A stretch of 64,000 nt of DNA from Crotalaria pallida (taxonomy: Eukaryota; Streptophyta; Magnoliopsida; Fabales; Fabaceae), in contig CM075653.1 in assembly GCA_037953625.1 (NCBI GenBank), positions 99,985,639-100,049,638 of the forward strand, given 5' to 3'. Numbering within the stretch: position 1 is the stretch's first letter; each line of letters opens with the position of its first letter. Shown piece by piece: positions 11,338-22,478 of the stretch. Made by a program: the position numbers and the translations under genes. The notes below the pieces were generated by a model. It did no database searches. It was given only the letters and a program-made list of their open reading frames with translations, and had not been told where the DNA came from.

Positions 11338-14300
11338 CTAACATAATTCAAAACAAATCCTATCAACTAATGCTCTATTAGTCCAAGTCCTAAACTTTGG
11401 AAAACAGAACTGTATTCTATTAGCTATTTCTATCTTGATAGCCTTGAAATGCCTTTGCAAAGGAAGAGTTTGGTTGCCAAAAATCCTTGTGTTCCTCTCC
11501 TGCCATACATGATAAGATGCAGCAGCCAAGATAGCAGAGATACAACCTCTTCTAGCCTTGTCCTTGAAAGAATGCTGAACCCATCTAGTCCAATTCTGAA
11601 TTTTATAGGGCAAGCAATTGATACCTATCCAATCCATACATAAGTCTAGTAGCTGTCTCGACCAATCACACTCAAAGAACAAGTGGTTTCTTGTTTCTTG
11701 GTCAGCAAGACACAAACTGCAATGGTTTGGAAAAGCCATCCAGTGTATCCTATCAAGAGTTTGCAATTTACCTTGTACTGCAAGCCACATTATGAACCTA
11801 TGCTTAGGTATATTAACTCTGTTCCAAACAATTCTGCACATAGGAAAAGCATTGTTTTGATTAAGTAGGAAATCATAGCCTGATTTGATAGAGTACTGGC
11901 CTGTGCTGCTATGAATCCAAACATCACCCTGATAGCCATTTTTGAGAGCATCTCTTGCTTTGAGAATTTGCTTCCAATGCCAATTCTGATGTTGAGAAGG
12001 TGTGCAAGTCCAGAAATCATCATCTCTTATATATACTGAATGCAGCCATTTGATCCACAGACAGTCCTTTTTAGTGGCAATTGACCAAACCTGCTTACCA
12101 ATGGCAGCCAAGTTCCAAATCCTGGTGTTTTTCATGCTGAGACCTCCATTCTTCTTAGGTGTGCAAACCACATCCCATGCCACCTTTGCTTTGTAGTTGC
12201 CATATTCATTGACCCCCCAAAGGAACTTCCTGCATTCTTTATCAATTGCCTTGATCACAACAATAGGCAAGATAAAAATAGAAGCCCAATACACATGCAA
12301 GTTCAAAAGGACAGAGTTGATTAGGCATACCCTGGCTTGGTATGATAAATTCTTTGATTTCCAGCTCTGTATTCTAGCAACTACCTTTTGATACAGCACT
12401 TGGCAAGAGCTTGAGTTCCATTTCCTGGACTGTAGAGGAACTCCTAAATATTTGCAGGGAAAAGTCCCTCTACTAAAACCAGTCAAGTTGAGCAAAATCT
12501 GCTGAGTGTCTTGATTAATGCCAGCCATATGTAGAAAGGACTTAGTCAGATTTGCTTGCAGTCCTGACCATGCTGTGAACTGCTCAAAAGCCTCACTTAA
12601 GACCCTGACACTTGCTGGATGGGCCTTGCAAAAAACCATTAGGTCATCAGCAAAGCATACATTAATTAATTTCACCTCTTTACACAATGGATGATATCTG
12701 AAATTAGGATGAGTAGCAGCCTGTTGAAAGCATCTAGATAATACTTCCATTGCCAGAACAAAGAGCAGGGGGGAGATTGGATCTCCTTGCCTGATGCCTC
12801 TAGCCCCTCTGAAATTCTTACTTTTACCACCATTCAGAACAAGGTTAAAAGACACTGTGGTAACACAAGCCATGATCCAAGAGGTAAACTTTGTAGGAAA
12901 CCTGAAAGCATGCAACATTTCCTCAATGAACTCCCAATCCAGTGAGTCATAGGCCTTCCTCAAGTCAATCTTCATCATGCATCTTGGAGACACTCTTCTT
13001 CTACCATAAAGCCTTATAAGTTCCTGAGAGATCAGGATATTATGCATAATTGATCTATCTTTGACAAAAGCTCCTTGGTTGTTTTGAACCAATAAAGGCA
13101 GGACCTTACTAAGCCTCTCACACAGCATTTTGGAAATGACCTTATAGATGGTGTTGCAACAAGCTATAGGTCTAAAGTCAGTGACATTACTTGGTCCTTC
13201 TACCTTTGGCACCATGACTAAATTGGTGACATTAATCTCTCTAAGCATATAGCCAGTATCAAAGAACTGTTTTATAGCAGTACAACAATCTTCACTAACA
13301 ATATCCCAGAACTTTTTAAAAAAACCAGAACCAAAGCCATCTGGCCCTGGAGATCTGTCATGGTGGATGCTGAACAGTGCTTGTTTTATCTCATCATTAT
13401 TAAAAGGCTTAATTAAGGATAATTGCATGTCAACTGTTAGAACAGTACCTCTTTGCAGGATTTCAGGATCAAGGATACTTCTATTCTGCCTTTTCTCAAA
13501 AAGTTGCTTGTAAAAACTCATAAAAACCTGCTCAATATTTTCCTGCCCTGTCACTGGAAAGCCATGATCATTGTTGATTCTGCTAATTCTGTTGATGTAT
13601 TGCCTCTGCTTGATTGAATTATGAAAAATCTTTGTATTTTCATCCCCCTCTCTGAGCCATTGTAACTTTGCCTTCTGGCGCAAGAAAGACAGTGCATCTG
13701 TTTTAATCTTGTAGTACTGTCTAATAATTGCCTTCTCTTCTATTTGCAATTGGATATCCTGAGGGTTCAAATTAAGTTCAGCTTGCACCTTCTCCAATTT
13801 CTGACTCAGCTCTTGTTCTCTTTCATCCACACCAGAAAAATACATTTTGTTAAACTCCAGTAGAGGCTTTTGCAATGCCCTCAATTTCCTGCAAACACCA
13901 TACATGGGACTTCCTTGAATTTCCTTACTCCATTCTGAGCTAATAATCTCCATAAAATCTGAATGATTGGCCCACATATTAAAGAATTTAAATCCAGTTC
14001 TCCTCAGTTTGATTGGCTGCCCCCATTCAACAATCATTGGGGAATGATCAGATACTCCTGGTGTGTGGAAATTTGTCACTGCTTCTGGCCATTCATTACA
14101 CCACATATCATTGATTAAGGCTCTATCAAGTTTGCACAGGACTCTATCATTGCCCTCTTGCTTGTTAGACCAAGTATAAAACTGGCCCTTAAAATTCATA
14201 TCAATCATACCACAGTTGGCAACACAATTTCTGAAGTCATGTAGTGAACCAGGATCCATCTCAACTCCACCAGATTTATCCTGAGGGTTCAAGCAAGAAT

Positions 14301-14727
14301 TAAAATCCCCTATCCATAACCATGGTAAATCAATGAAAGGCAGCACACCACAAAGCATATCCCATAGTTCCTTCCTCTCGAAAGCATCATTTGAGGCATA
14401 AATTACTGTGATGTAAAATGGCTTCATGTTTTGTTTTTCAGTAACCAAACAATGCATATATTGTGAGGATCTTGCAATCAGCTGCATCTCAAAAGCATCC
14501 TTCCTCCATAACAACCATATCCTACCTATTGCACAGGTATCAAGGTTATCAAGTGATCCCCAACCAGGGGCCACATTATTCCAAGCCTGTTGAAGAGCAT
14601 TAGCTCTCAACTTATTTTCCAACAAACCAATAAGACCAACTTTATTCTGTTTGTACAATTTAGCAACTTCTTGTTGCTTCAGGGGACTATTCATACCCCT
14701 GATGTTCCACACTGCTATACTATCCAT
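11338..14727 (-). CDS. LINE ORF2: endonuclease and reverse transcriptase
   Basis: Open for 1,129 codons from ATG 14727-14725. It nicks target DNA and copies the element RNA at the nick. Domain order: apurinic-type endonuclease (AVWNIRGMN near the start, IGDFNSCLN near residue 142, GVSDHSP near 227); reverse transcriptase (DFRPIACCNTIYKVISKML, KIDLRKAYDSLDW, GIRQGDPISPLLFV, catalytic CFADDLMVF near 692); C-terminal zf-RVT (HCSLCLADQETRNHLFFEC near 990). No RNase H domain is seen, which is common for this clade. The start overlaps the ORF1 stop by 8 nt, suggesting coupled re-initiation. All catalytic motifs I can recognise are present, so this ORF could be functional even though ORF1 is broken. 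Confidence 0.9.
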   Translation of the reverse strand: MDSIAVWNIRGMNSPLKQQEVAKLYKQNKVGLIGLLENKLRANALQQAWNNVAPGWGSLDNLDTCAIGRIWLLWRKDAFEMQLIARSSQYMHCLVTEKQNMKPFYITVIYASNDAFERKELWDMLCGVLPFIDLPWLWIGDFNSCLNPQDKSGGVEMDPGSLHDFRNCVANCGMIDMNFKGQFYTWSNKQEGNDRVLCKLDRALINDMWCNEWPEAVTNFHTPGVSDHSPMIVEWGQPIKLRRTGFKFFNMWANHSDFMEIISSEWSKEIQGSPMYGVCRKLRALQKPLLEFNKMYFSGVDEREQELSQKLEKVQAELNLNPQDIQLQIEEKAIIRQYYKIKTDALSFLRQKAKLQWLREGDENTKIFHNSIKQRQYINRISRINNDHGFPVTGQENIEQVFMSFYKQLFEKRQNRSILDPEILQRGTVLTVDMQLSLIKPFNNDEIKQALFSIHHDRSPGPDGFGSGFFKKFWDIVSEDCCTAIKQFFDTGYMLREINVTNLVMVPKVEGPSNVTDFRPIACCNTIYKVISKMLCERLSKVLPLLVQNNQGAFVKDRSIMHNILISQELIRLYGRRRVSPRCMMKIDLRKAYDSLDWEFIEEMLHAFRFPTKFTSWIMACVTTVSFNLVLNGGKSKNFRGARGIRQGDPISPLLFVLAMEVLSRCFQQAATHPNFRYHPLCKEVKLINVCFADDLMVFCKAHPASVRVLSEAFEQFTAWSGLQANLTKSFLHMAGINQDTQQILLNLTGFSRGTFPCKYLGVPLQSRKWNSSSCQVLYQKVVARIQSWKSKNLSYQARVCLINSVLLNLHVYWASIFILPIVVIKAIDKECRKFLWGVNEYGNYKAKVAWDVVCTPKKNGGLSMKNTRIWNLAAIGKQVWSIATKKDCLWIKWLHSVYIRDDDFWTCTPSQHQNWHWKQILKARDALKNGYQGDVWIHSSTGQYSIKSGYDFLLNQNNAFPMCRIVWNRVNIPKHRFIMWLAVQGKLQTLDRIHWMAFPNHCSLCLADQETRNHLFFECDWSRQLLDLCMDWIGINCLPYKIQNWTRWVQHSFKDKARRGCISAILAAASYHVWQERNTRIFGNQTLPLQRHFKAIKIEIANRIQFCFPKFRTWTNRALVDRICFELC

Positions 14728-16064
14728 GTGTAGCACCCTTTGAAGGGCTACCTCTCAAAATCCCTTTGGCCTTAGCTCTTGTGGTGACTGTATTCCACCC
14801 CTCTCCATCATTAGTAACCCCTTTACCTTGATCCACAGCATTTGCACCTAGGCTATCAGATTGATGCTGCTTGACAAGACCTGCACTTTGTAGGTCTTGT
14901 GTTTCAGGCACAGATTCCTCAAGTGGTTCTTCAATAACAGGACTCTCAAACTGAGTCACTTTCTCCCCAGAATCCACCTCATGGCTGTCTTTCATAACTT
15001 GATCTTCTTGCTCAGGTTTCTTCTTCACAATCCACACCTTCTTTACCCCCTTTCTGCAAACCTTTGAATCATGGCCATATGTAGAGCAGTTTGCACACAG
15101 GTTTCCATTCATAAACTATTTTCTGATTCACCACAATGCCATTCTCATCCTCAAACATGATCTCCTCTGGAAGGCTTCTTGGATTGACTTCAATTATGAC
15201 CCTTGCATAGCTGATCCTATTTCTCTCCTTTGTTATCTGGTCCACCATTATAGGGGTGCCAATTAAGCTTGAGATCTTACCAAGTGCTGCTGCTCCCCAA
15301 TACTTCACATTTAAATTTGGCAACTGCACCCAAACTGCCACTCTCTCCATGAAGCTCTTATTTATTGGCTTTCCAGTCCAAGGGGCCATGATAATAGGCT
15401 TACGATCAAAGTGAAAAAGGCCAATTTGGAGTACTGAGTCCCTCCCTTCCAATGAGTTAAATCTGACCAAGAAAGTACCATCTGCATTCAGAAGGACTTT
15501 GTCTACTCCATACTCACCCCACACCTTTTTGATGAAGCCATTAAGCACTGGAAACGGGGGATTCGAGCCAAGTACATAACAAACAATTGCTATTTGCTAA
15601 TACTCTACCTCCTTCTGAACATCAGCTATTTCAATTCTCCCAATTGGCAGCCCTTCCTTGATAACAGGTTCATAGTATTCAAGCTTCTCCCCTACACTCC
15701 TCAACTTTGATATATCAAAGTTTGCCCATGGATTAGCCTTAACAGTATTAGTAACATTCTGATTTTGAAAATTAGGATTCATGATCAGAGCCTCATTCTG
15801 CTTACTTGTGCCACACGCAACCGTAGGATCATCAAAGGGTTTAGGATTTGTCTTCTCCTTGACCCTTTCCCTTAGTAAATCAATCTTCTCCATCCACAAC
15901 AAAGCTTCCTTGGGGGTCAGGCTATCAATATCCGCGAGTTCCTCCTCATCCAGACCCGAAAAATCAGGTTTCTGTGGTGTTTGTGTTGGTCTAACAGTCT
16001 CATCAATCAGTCCTTTCGAAGTAGAAGTAGGTGTTTTTGGTGGTCTCCCTCTTTTTTTTGCCAT
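14720..16064 (-). pseudogene. LINE ORF1 (RNA-binding protein) with one stop and one frameshift
   Basis: Starts at ATG 16064-16062 (MAKKRGRPPKTPTS). The frame meets TAG at 15599-15597, in VEY*QIAIVCYVLG, and continues in the same frame through a DUF4283-like domain (FLVRFNSLEGRDSVLQIG, ERVAVWVQLPNLNVKYWG). Near 15100-15112 it shifts frame within the KPV/CANC junction. The zinc knuckle CANCSTYGHDSKVC is then read in the new frame up to the stop at 14722-14720. In this family the stop position usually holds Trp, so one base change explains it. The protein normally coats LINE RNA. Two lesions make it non-functional here. Confidence 0.8.
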
Positions 16065-16122
16065 TACTGCAAAACAGCGACAGCGCCGTTAGGGCAGCAG
16101 CCGCGAGAGAAAGAGAGAAAAT

Positions 16123-16952
16123 TGTTATTATTATGTTAAATAATCTGTTGAAACTATAAGTTATGTTTGAAATTATTAAATGATTTTGTATTGTTTTTGT
16201 TTTTTTAAAAAGAAGGAAAAATAGAAATTAATGAAGTATCTCTATTATGCAATCCTTATTTTATTAGATTTACGAAAAAGAAATTTAAATTTGTATTTAT
16301 TATTAAATTTATTAAAATGTCGTTAGTATTTCTGCTTTTATAACACAATAGAATTATTATATAAGTCTTTATACGTTTACAATTTTAATCATCTCAATTT
16401 TGAGATGATAACATATTTTTATAACATATATTAGAATAGTAGTTAACCCTCCTTCTTGAATTATTATAAAAAAAAACATAATTACCTGTGTATAAATTAA
16501 AAGTAAAATTAAATAAATGTATTATATTTTTTATTATTTTTAATACCACTTTCATAAAAAAATGTTTAGAAAATCGAGAATTTATTGTATTTTTGTAAAT
16601 TTTATTATTTCTTTACAAAATACTTCTTTTATTTTTTATAAATTTAAAAATAATAAATCCAATTATCTAATCTCCTTAATTTTTTTAAAATTGAAAGAAT
16701 ATGCTTATAAATTAAGCTGCATGTAGTATTTACTGTAACATTTTTAAAATAGTAGCAACATAATGGTGACCTCCTGTAAATGACAACAGGCAGTAATATA
16801 TAATGTATTCAACACTTTATTAGCATATTCTACTGCGGTCTTTTTTATAGATACTTTTGGTTTTTTTCACTCCTACAAAGGAGAGTCGTTAAATTTCTTA
16901 GTGGCATTGGAAATGTTAAAATTTGATTTACTTTTTCAAAACTACTCACGTA
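16123..16952. other. AT-rich non-coding interval
   Basis: No gene, RNA or element end recognised between the LINE 5' end and the MITE half. Confidence 0.5.
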
Positions 16953-17049
16953 CTCCCTTCGGTCCTATTTATAATACCCTTTTGCGGTTTTTATTTTCGT
17001 CCTATTTATAAGACCCCTTTTCCAATTTTCAGTAACATTTAATTACTTC
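16953..17049. mobile_element. left half of a Stowaway-like MITE cut by the gag-only LTR element
   Basis: After TA it begins CTCCCTTCGGTCCTATTTAT and repeats the subterminal text of the MITE at 10851 (CCAATTTTCAGTAACATTTA). It stops exactly where the LTR starts at 17050. A weak continuation (ACTGTATCACCCATATG) may follow 28158. Confidence 0.6.
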
Positions 17050-17410
17050 TGTAACATCCCAAACGTTATTTTAAATTGGATTATTAATTAAAAACCTTAA
17101 AAAAATTGGAAAAGTGACTTAATGAATTTTGGTGGATATGCGAGTGGTGATTATAGGACCTAGGAGTTGTATAGAAGGCATTTATGGCTTTGGGCAAAGT
17201 CATATAAGCGAAATCGGGAGTTAAATCGGCGTTTTCGATGTTAGAAATCGACCGAAAAGAGAAAATTAGAAATTTATTATAGGAAGCTAAGAAAATAAAT
17301 TCCACCGTTGGATGTGAAGTTTATGGGGTAAAGAAGCATGTCTAAAAATTTGGACTCGATCCGACGGTTAACGAAAAAGTTACGGCGAATCGAAGATTTG
17401 AAAAGTGAAA

Positions 17411-17587
17411 CTCGCCCAGGCGCATGAGCCACTCGCCCAGGCGAGTTCACTATTCATTTGAGCTCAAATCCAGTGAAAAACTCGCCCAGGCGAGAAATAG
17501 GCTCGCCCAGGCGAGTCCCTGATTTTCAGCAGCACGTGTTCAGATGCCAAAACCCGCCCAGGCGAGAAATAGGCTCGCCCAGGCGAG
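17411..17587. promoter_or_regulatory. three pairs of CTCGCCCAGGCGAG palindromes, 21 bp apart
   Basis: Copies start at 17411/17432, 17481/17502 and 17553/17574: exactly 21 bp within each pair. The 17411 copy has a changed right half and the 17553 copy a changed first base. The same arrangement recurs in LTR 2 from 22840. The spacing is about two DNA turns. A role as paired protein-binding sites is inference. Confidence 0.6.
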
Positions 17588-18766
17588 CGACGCAGACCAG
17601 ATTGAATCTGGTGCGTCCAATTAGAACTTGGGGGCCAAGTTGTGGCCTCTTGGCCACACGATTTTGCTTTTCTTGGGCATGAACAAACACCCAACAACAA
17701 GAACACCACTCACTCCTCACATTCCATCATCAACATCATCTCTTCACCCATTTTCTCTCCATCTCCAACACACTCCCACCACAAATCCACCATAAACACT
17801 TGATCTTGGGCACCCCAAACCCAAAATCAAACACACCCACCAAGTCTTGCACCATGGAAGTTGGATGAGAGCTCATTCCTCCCTTCTCCCTTGATTCACG
17901 AATTACTCCCTCCTTCCATTCTTCTTGGTTTTCAATTTCCACCATTGTCGGGGACTTTGTTTCATGCCTCCAATCAAAACCAAGTCAAGGGAAAGGAACT
18001 CACATACCAAGGATCAAGAAGCTAGAGCTTGAATTCATCATCACCTCTTAAGAAGGTAAGAGGGTTTGTATTAGCTTAGCTTAGGAAGTAGATTCTCTTT
18101 AGTTATAGTGATGGCTAGGGGTAGAGAGGGAGTATAGCATGAAACCTTAGGGTATTTGACAATAAAAATCAAGGAAATAATTGATGGAGAATAGAAAGAG
18201 TAATTAGTGTAATTTGTGAGAACAAAGGTATAAACGAAAATGGATAGGAAGGGAATAGTGGACAAGTATATATATATAATTTGAGAGTAATGAGAATAAC
18301 TGGTTGGCAAATCATAAGGAAAATAATAAAGGAAATTAAGAGTGGATAATGGAGCGAAAATAATTAGAGACTCGGGATAAGCTTGAAAAGATTTGGAGAT
18401 GGTGAAAGGAGTGAAACATTATGTTGATGGGATAACCATGAGATAGGTAAATAAAAGGGAAAGTAATGATGGATTGGTTTTAATTCGGAAAGATGACGGA
18501 TAAAATGTATGGAGAGTATAGAAGAATGTATGTTAAGAGGAATCGATAAATGAATACTAAAGTAAAATGTTGATTTAATGCTAAGTAAATAATGTGAGTG
18601 ATAAATGTGTAAACAAAGGGAATTAATAACACGAAAGGGCATTTATGGCTAAAACGGACTTCGAGTGCTAAAATGTGCAAATGAAATGGAATGGAAATCA
18701 TATAGGGAATGAGTTAAAAGCGAGTGAATACTTGAACAATGAAATTATATGGTTAATGTGAGAAGA

Positions 18767-19530
18767 ACCCACCTATTGAGGTGTGGATATAGGAATGTGA
18801 AAGGGTGAATTTATGATGTGAATAATGATTTATATACGAATGACCCTCCCAAAGGGAGTGAGAATATGATAATGTTTATGAATGACCCTTCCTATGGAAG
18901 TGGAAATATGTATAATCTATATGGACCCTCCCCAAGTGGAGTGTGGAATTATAATGGACCCTCCTTAACGGAGCGTGTATAAATATAATGGACCCTCCTT
19001 AACGGAGCGTGTATATAATGGACCCTCCATAGCGGAGCGTGTATATAATGGACCCTCCATAGCGGAGCGTGTATATAATGGACCCTCCTTAACGGAGCGT
19101 GTATAAATATAATGGACCCTCCTTAACGGAGCGTGTATATAATGGACCCTCCATAGCGGAGCGTGTATATAATGGACCCTCCATAGCGGAGCGTGTATAC
19201 AATGGACCCTCCATAGCGGAGCGTGTATAAATATAATGGACCCTCCTTAACGGAGCGTGTATAAATATAATGGACCCTCCATAGCGGAGCGTGTATATGA
19301 TGGACCCTCCATTACGGAGCGTGATTGATGGACCCTCCATGTAGGAGTGGATATGTATATGATTATGGACCCTCCATAGAGGAGTGGATAGATGCATGAT
19401 ATGGACCCTCCCTTCGGGAGCGTGATAAGGTATATGATGGACCCGCCTATATGGCGTGAGTGGATGTGATTAGAACCCGCCCTTGTGGTGTGCGAATAAA
19501 TGGAAATAATAACCCGCCGAAAGGTGTGCG
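18767..19530 (+). repeat. array of short co-varying hairpins in LTR 1
   Basis: More than 20 units with a small inverted repeat around a 3-6 nt loop: CACCTATTGAGGTG, CTCCCAAAGGGAG, CTTCCTATGGAAG, CTCCTTAACGGAG, CTCCATAGCGGAG, CTCCCTTCGGGAG, CGCCTATATGGCG, CGCCCTTGTGGTG. Stem bases differ between units but remain complementary; the last keeps a G-U pair. The central part (18953-19327) is a minisatellite with 12 units of about 30 bp. The second LTR carries the same array. Confidence 0.75.
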
Positions 19531-19785
19531 AATGAATGGAAAGTATTAGAAAGACTTGAGAAGCATAGGGAAAGTATGTAACTGAAAACTTAGGGAAATG
19601 TTGAGTCGTATAAGAGGAAAGTGAAGTAGTGTGTGATTGTTTAGTATGGTGTAGGGTAGGTCCTTGGTTTATTACTATGCTTTTGTAGAAGCTATATTTC
19701 TAAGTTCTGTGTAATGCTACCCTTCTTGATATATTTTTACAGGTACCGAAGCGGAGCATGCACTAACCTTGGCCGAGAAGGGACA

Positions 19786-19804
19786 CACTCCACAACGTGG
19801 AGTG
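19786..19804 (+). promoter_or_regulatory. 19-nt perfect hairpin near the LTR 3' end
   Basis: CACTCCACAACGTGGAGTG: an 8-bp perfect stem with an AAC loop. An almost identical hairpin (loop ACC) is found at the equivalent place in the gypsy element at 54-63 kb, embedded in GGCCGAG..GG text shared by both. It may be a packaging, dimerisation or 3'-end signal; this is inference. Confidence 0.55.
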
Positions 19805-20176
19805 TGAATATTAGGGGTGTGATAGTAGGTGGATTCGCAAAGTTAAACTTTGGGTTTTTGATGTAAATAAATATGATGTATTATCTTTTGGGAGATTAAA
19901 CTATCTTAAAACTTGTTTATTATTATTTTGGAAACGATGTACTAGAATGTATTGAACTGACTTGTATTTTGCCCTGTTGGCATACTGCTGGTTATATAAC
20001 AATGTTAAACAGGTTTTCAAGGCAACTCATATTTTTGGGATATCCGTAAAACAAAGGAAACTCTGTCCGATTTGACAGAGATTTTTATAAGTTTAAATGG
20101 TTTTAAAAAGAAATTTTCAAGTCACTAATTAAATCGGGGTAGTTAGAGTATTAATTAAGATAGGGTGTTACATTTA

Positions 20177-20188
20177 TGGTATCAGAGT
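20177..20188 (+). promoter_or_regulatory. primer-binding site
   Basis: TGGTATCAGAGT starts 4 nt after the LTR end and is complementary to the 3' end of initiator tRNA-Met apart from the last base. The second unit has the same site at 25668-25679. Confidence 0.85.
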
Positions 20189-20350
20189 AGTTTTTCCTCG
20201 GCCCTTGGAGTTAATCATTACTCCAGTGGTTACTCACCGAGCGAGTAATCGATAATTATAGTTTAGAGTCTAGAGTCTATTGATAGGATGTTTATACTAG
20301 TAATTATGCTATTAAGCATTAATTGTCGGCCTTATGCATGACTAAATAGA

Positions 20351-21469
20351 ATGGCTGGTAGACGGGTCGATAATGACGGGATCCGCGCTATTCTGGAACA
20401 TTTGGTACAGATGCAACAGGATCAGGCTGCTAATATGGCGCAAATGCACCATAACTAGGGGGAGAACATAGCAGCAGCTGCAGCAGCTGCAGCAGCAGCA
20501 GTGTCAGCAATGAATCCTCAACAACCAGCTCCGGTCGCGATCGATTGGATGGCCCGATTCAGAAAGAACGAGCCTCAAAAGTTTGAAGGAGGATTCAACC
20601 CCGACGGGGCACAGCTGTGGTTGCAAGAGATTGAAAAGATCTTGAATATTATGGCACCACCGGAGGAACAAAAGGTTCTGCTGGCACAATACATGTTGGC
20701 TAGTGAAGCAGAACACTGGTGGCAACAGACGCGAATGGGTTTAGAAGCAGGACATCAGGCAATTACCTGGGATCTTTTTAAGATCCGATTTCTGGAAAAG
20801 TATTTTCCTGAGGATGTCCGCAGAGAAAAGATGATCGCCTTTCTGCAGCTAGTGCAAGGGGATCTGAGCGTCGGGGAGTGTGCTGCTAAGTTTGAAGATC
20901 TGATTCGATATGCCGGAAGCTACAGGGACGCTGATGAAAGGACTAAATGCATCAAATTCGAGACAGGACTTCGTTCGGAGATTAAGATGGCCTTTGAGTA
21001 TCAGAACATTGCAAATTTGTCTCAGCTGATTAATATGACCAGTACTTATGAAAAGAGTAGGAAGCATAGGGCGAAAGAGAAAGTTAAGAGTGGGCAGAAG
21101 ACAGGAGGTCCAATAAAAAATGATGGACCAACACAAAAATCAAGCCCTTATGTCGTTCCCCACAACAAGGCAGCTGTCCCATGAATTATGGGCAAGAGTG
21201 AGACTGTTGTGGACACTCCTCCATCATGTCCACATTGTGGAAAGCAACATAGTGGAGAGTGCTGGTTTTGGAACCAAACTAGAAGAAGTTTTAGTTGTTT
21301 TGTGTGCGGACAACCCGGACATTATGCTTCCAATTGTCCCAAGAATACTATGAAGAAAGAGGTGAATACAGCTAGAGCCCATCCAGTAGGTGCAAAACGA
21401 TCTATCCAGAGAGGAAAGGTACTCACTTCGAAAGGGAAGGAAGTGGGAAATGCAGACAAACCAAACTGA
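20351..21469 (+). pseudogene. gag of the gag-only element, first copy (two stops)
   Basis: The frame starts at ATG 20351 (MAGRRVDNDGIRAILEHLVQ), has TAG at 20456-20458, passes through an alanine run, and continues as a gypsy capsid domain (FRKNEPQKFEGGF, ASEAEHWWQQTR, FLEKYFPEDVRREK, LSVGECAAKFEDLIRYAGSY). A second stop, TGA at 21182-21184, precedes the CCHC zinc knuckle CFVCGQPGHYASNC. The TAG is shared with copy 2; the TGA is private. Gag packages element RNA into particles. The copy is dead unless stops are read through. Confidence 0.85.
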
Positions 21470-22478
21470 GGTAAACGCTGAGTCTTTAACACTCTCTAGG
21501 AGACGATGTTTAATGACTGAGTCACATGCTTGTATGTTTCCCTTAATTACTTGAACGGAAATGAAGTTGCTCCAAATTAGAAATCCCCTATGAGTCTTAG
21601 GTGTTGATCTTTGATGATCAGAAACCTCTTTAGTGAAAACTTAGAAAAGCATGTACTATTTGGAGCCTTGATCCCTAATCTCTGAATAAAGAGTTATGTA
21701 ATTTAAGAAAAATGCATAGATGCCACTACACTTATAGGGAGAAATCAGAAAGAATAAAGTGCTAAGTTTTGAATGCTAAGTAGAAAGTAACCAGACTCTG
21801 TGATAATGTCGTTGTTTAATAGAATGTAAGATTAGAGCTGACCACTCTGCTCCTACATCTGTTAAATGATGATGCTATCAGCAAAACCGCCGATGACGTG
21901 CTGTTAACGGACGTAAGATTGGGGTCGGTCACCTCGATCTTTGCATCTATTAACGGACGATGTCATGGCAAACTTCTTATTAAAGTGAGAAATTAATTGC
22001 GATAGGAATTCTGCGAATACAAAGATCCATTAGTGGGATAAACACTAGCTTGAATGGTGTTCTTCCCAAAATTCCTTACGCCTAATCGAGTATTAGACTC
22101 ACAACGAAGCTTATGGATAAGAGTTTTTAGCTACACAAAACCCCCGGGATCTCACCAAGATCCCTGAACGAACAAACGTAAGAGAAACCAATCCTAATAA
22201 TTGTGTGAAGGAGCCACACAAAAACTCAGTTAGCTTGATTCGAGTTTGTACTCCCATTGAGTACAAGAACTTAAGGGTATACGGGTACGAAGGAATATGC
22301 CTATGATAAGTGGGGGAGAGCTTAATTCCGGAACTTTAAAAGATCCTTGTCGGGGTAACCACGGAGCGAAGTATATACAAGCGGAAGCGATGGAATTAAG
22401 AAATATAATGGGATGGTTCTCCAATTGAAGGAATTGAACGGAATTTCGGGGACGAAATTCTAGTAAGTGGGGGAGAAA
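21470..22478 (+). other. non-coding 3' part of internal region 1, with polypurine tract
   Basis: About 1 kb between gag and LTR 2. No pol motif in any frame. It ends with TTTCGGGGACGAAATTC and the polypurine tract AAGTGGGGGAGAAA (22465-22478), which primes plus-strand synthesis. The same region is at 26952-27960 in unit 2. Confidence 0.75.

Larger units (their letters stand above)
11169..16122 (-). mobile_element. L1-type LINE retrotransposon
   Basis: Minus-strand non-LTR element. In order: a short GC-rich 5' leader (about 16122-16065), ORF1 (DUF4283-like plus zinc knuckle), ORF2 (endonuclease, reverse transcriptase, zf-RVT), and a 3' end with GGTAATAAAAATTTT followed by ATTTACC and nine A residues (11177-11169 on this strand), as is usual for plant L1 elements. 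The total of about 5 kb is slightly short but looks full length. I could not establish a target duplication: 10-bp candidates at the two edges match only partly. Confidence 0.85.
17050..20172 (+). repeat. LTR 1 of the gag-only element
   Basis: 3,123 bp, TGTAACATCC to GGTGTTACA. It contains three pairs of CTCGCCCAGGCGAG, a hairpin array, a 30-bp minisatellite and a 19-nt perfect hairpin near the 3' end. Confidence 0.9.

Noticed and set aside
11160..16140. Target-site duplication for the LINE
   Set aside because: The best candidate (AATTGCTCTA against AATTGTTATT) matches too poorly to claim.
17464..17720. Overlapping open frames on both strands with SPGRAYFSPGR repeats (again at 22893-23149)
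   Set aside because: They come from translating the CTCGCCCAGGCGAG palindromes in the LTR. No start context or protein family fits.
19089..19397. Minus-strand frame with repeated MEGPLYTRS (and 24580-24888)
   Set aside because: Translation of the 30-bp hairpin minisatellite; its length follows the unit count, not coding constraint.
18767..19530. CRISPR-like regular repeat array
   Set aside because: Repeats are LTR-internal minisatellites in a plant element; spacers are not unique and no cas genes exist.
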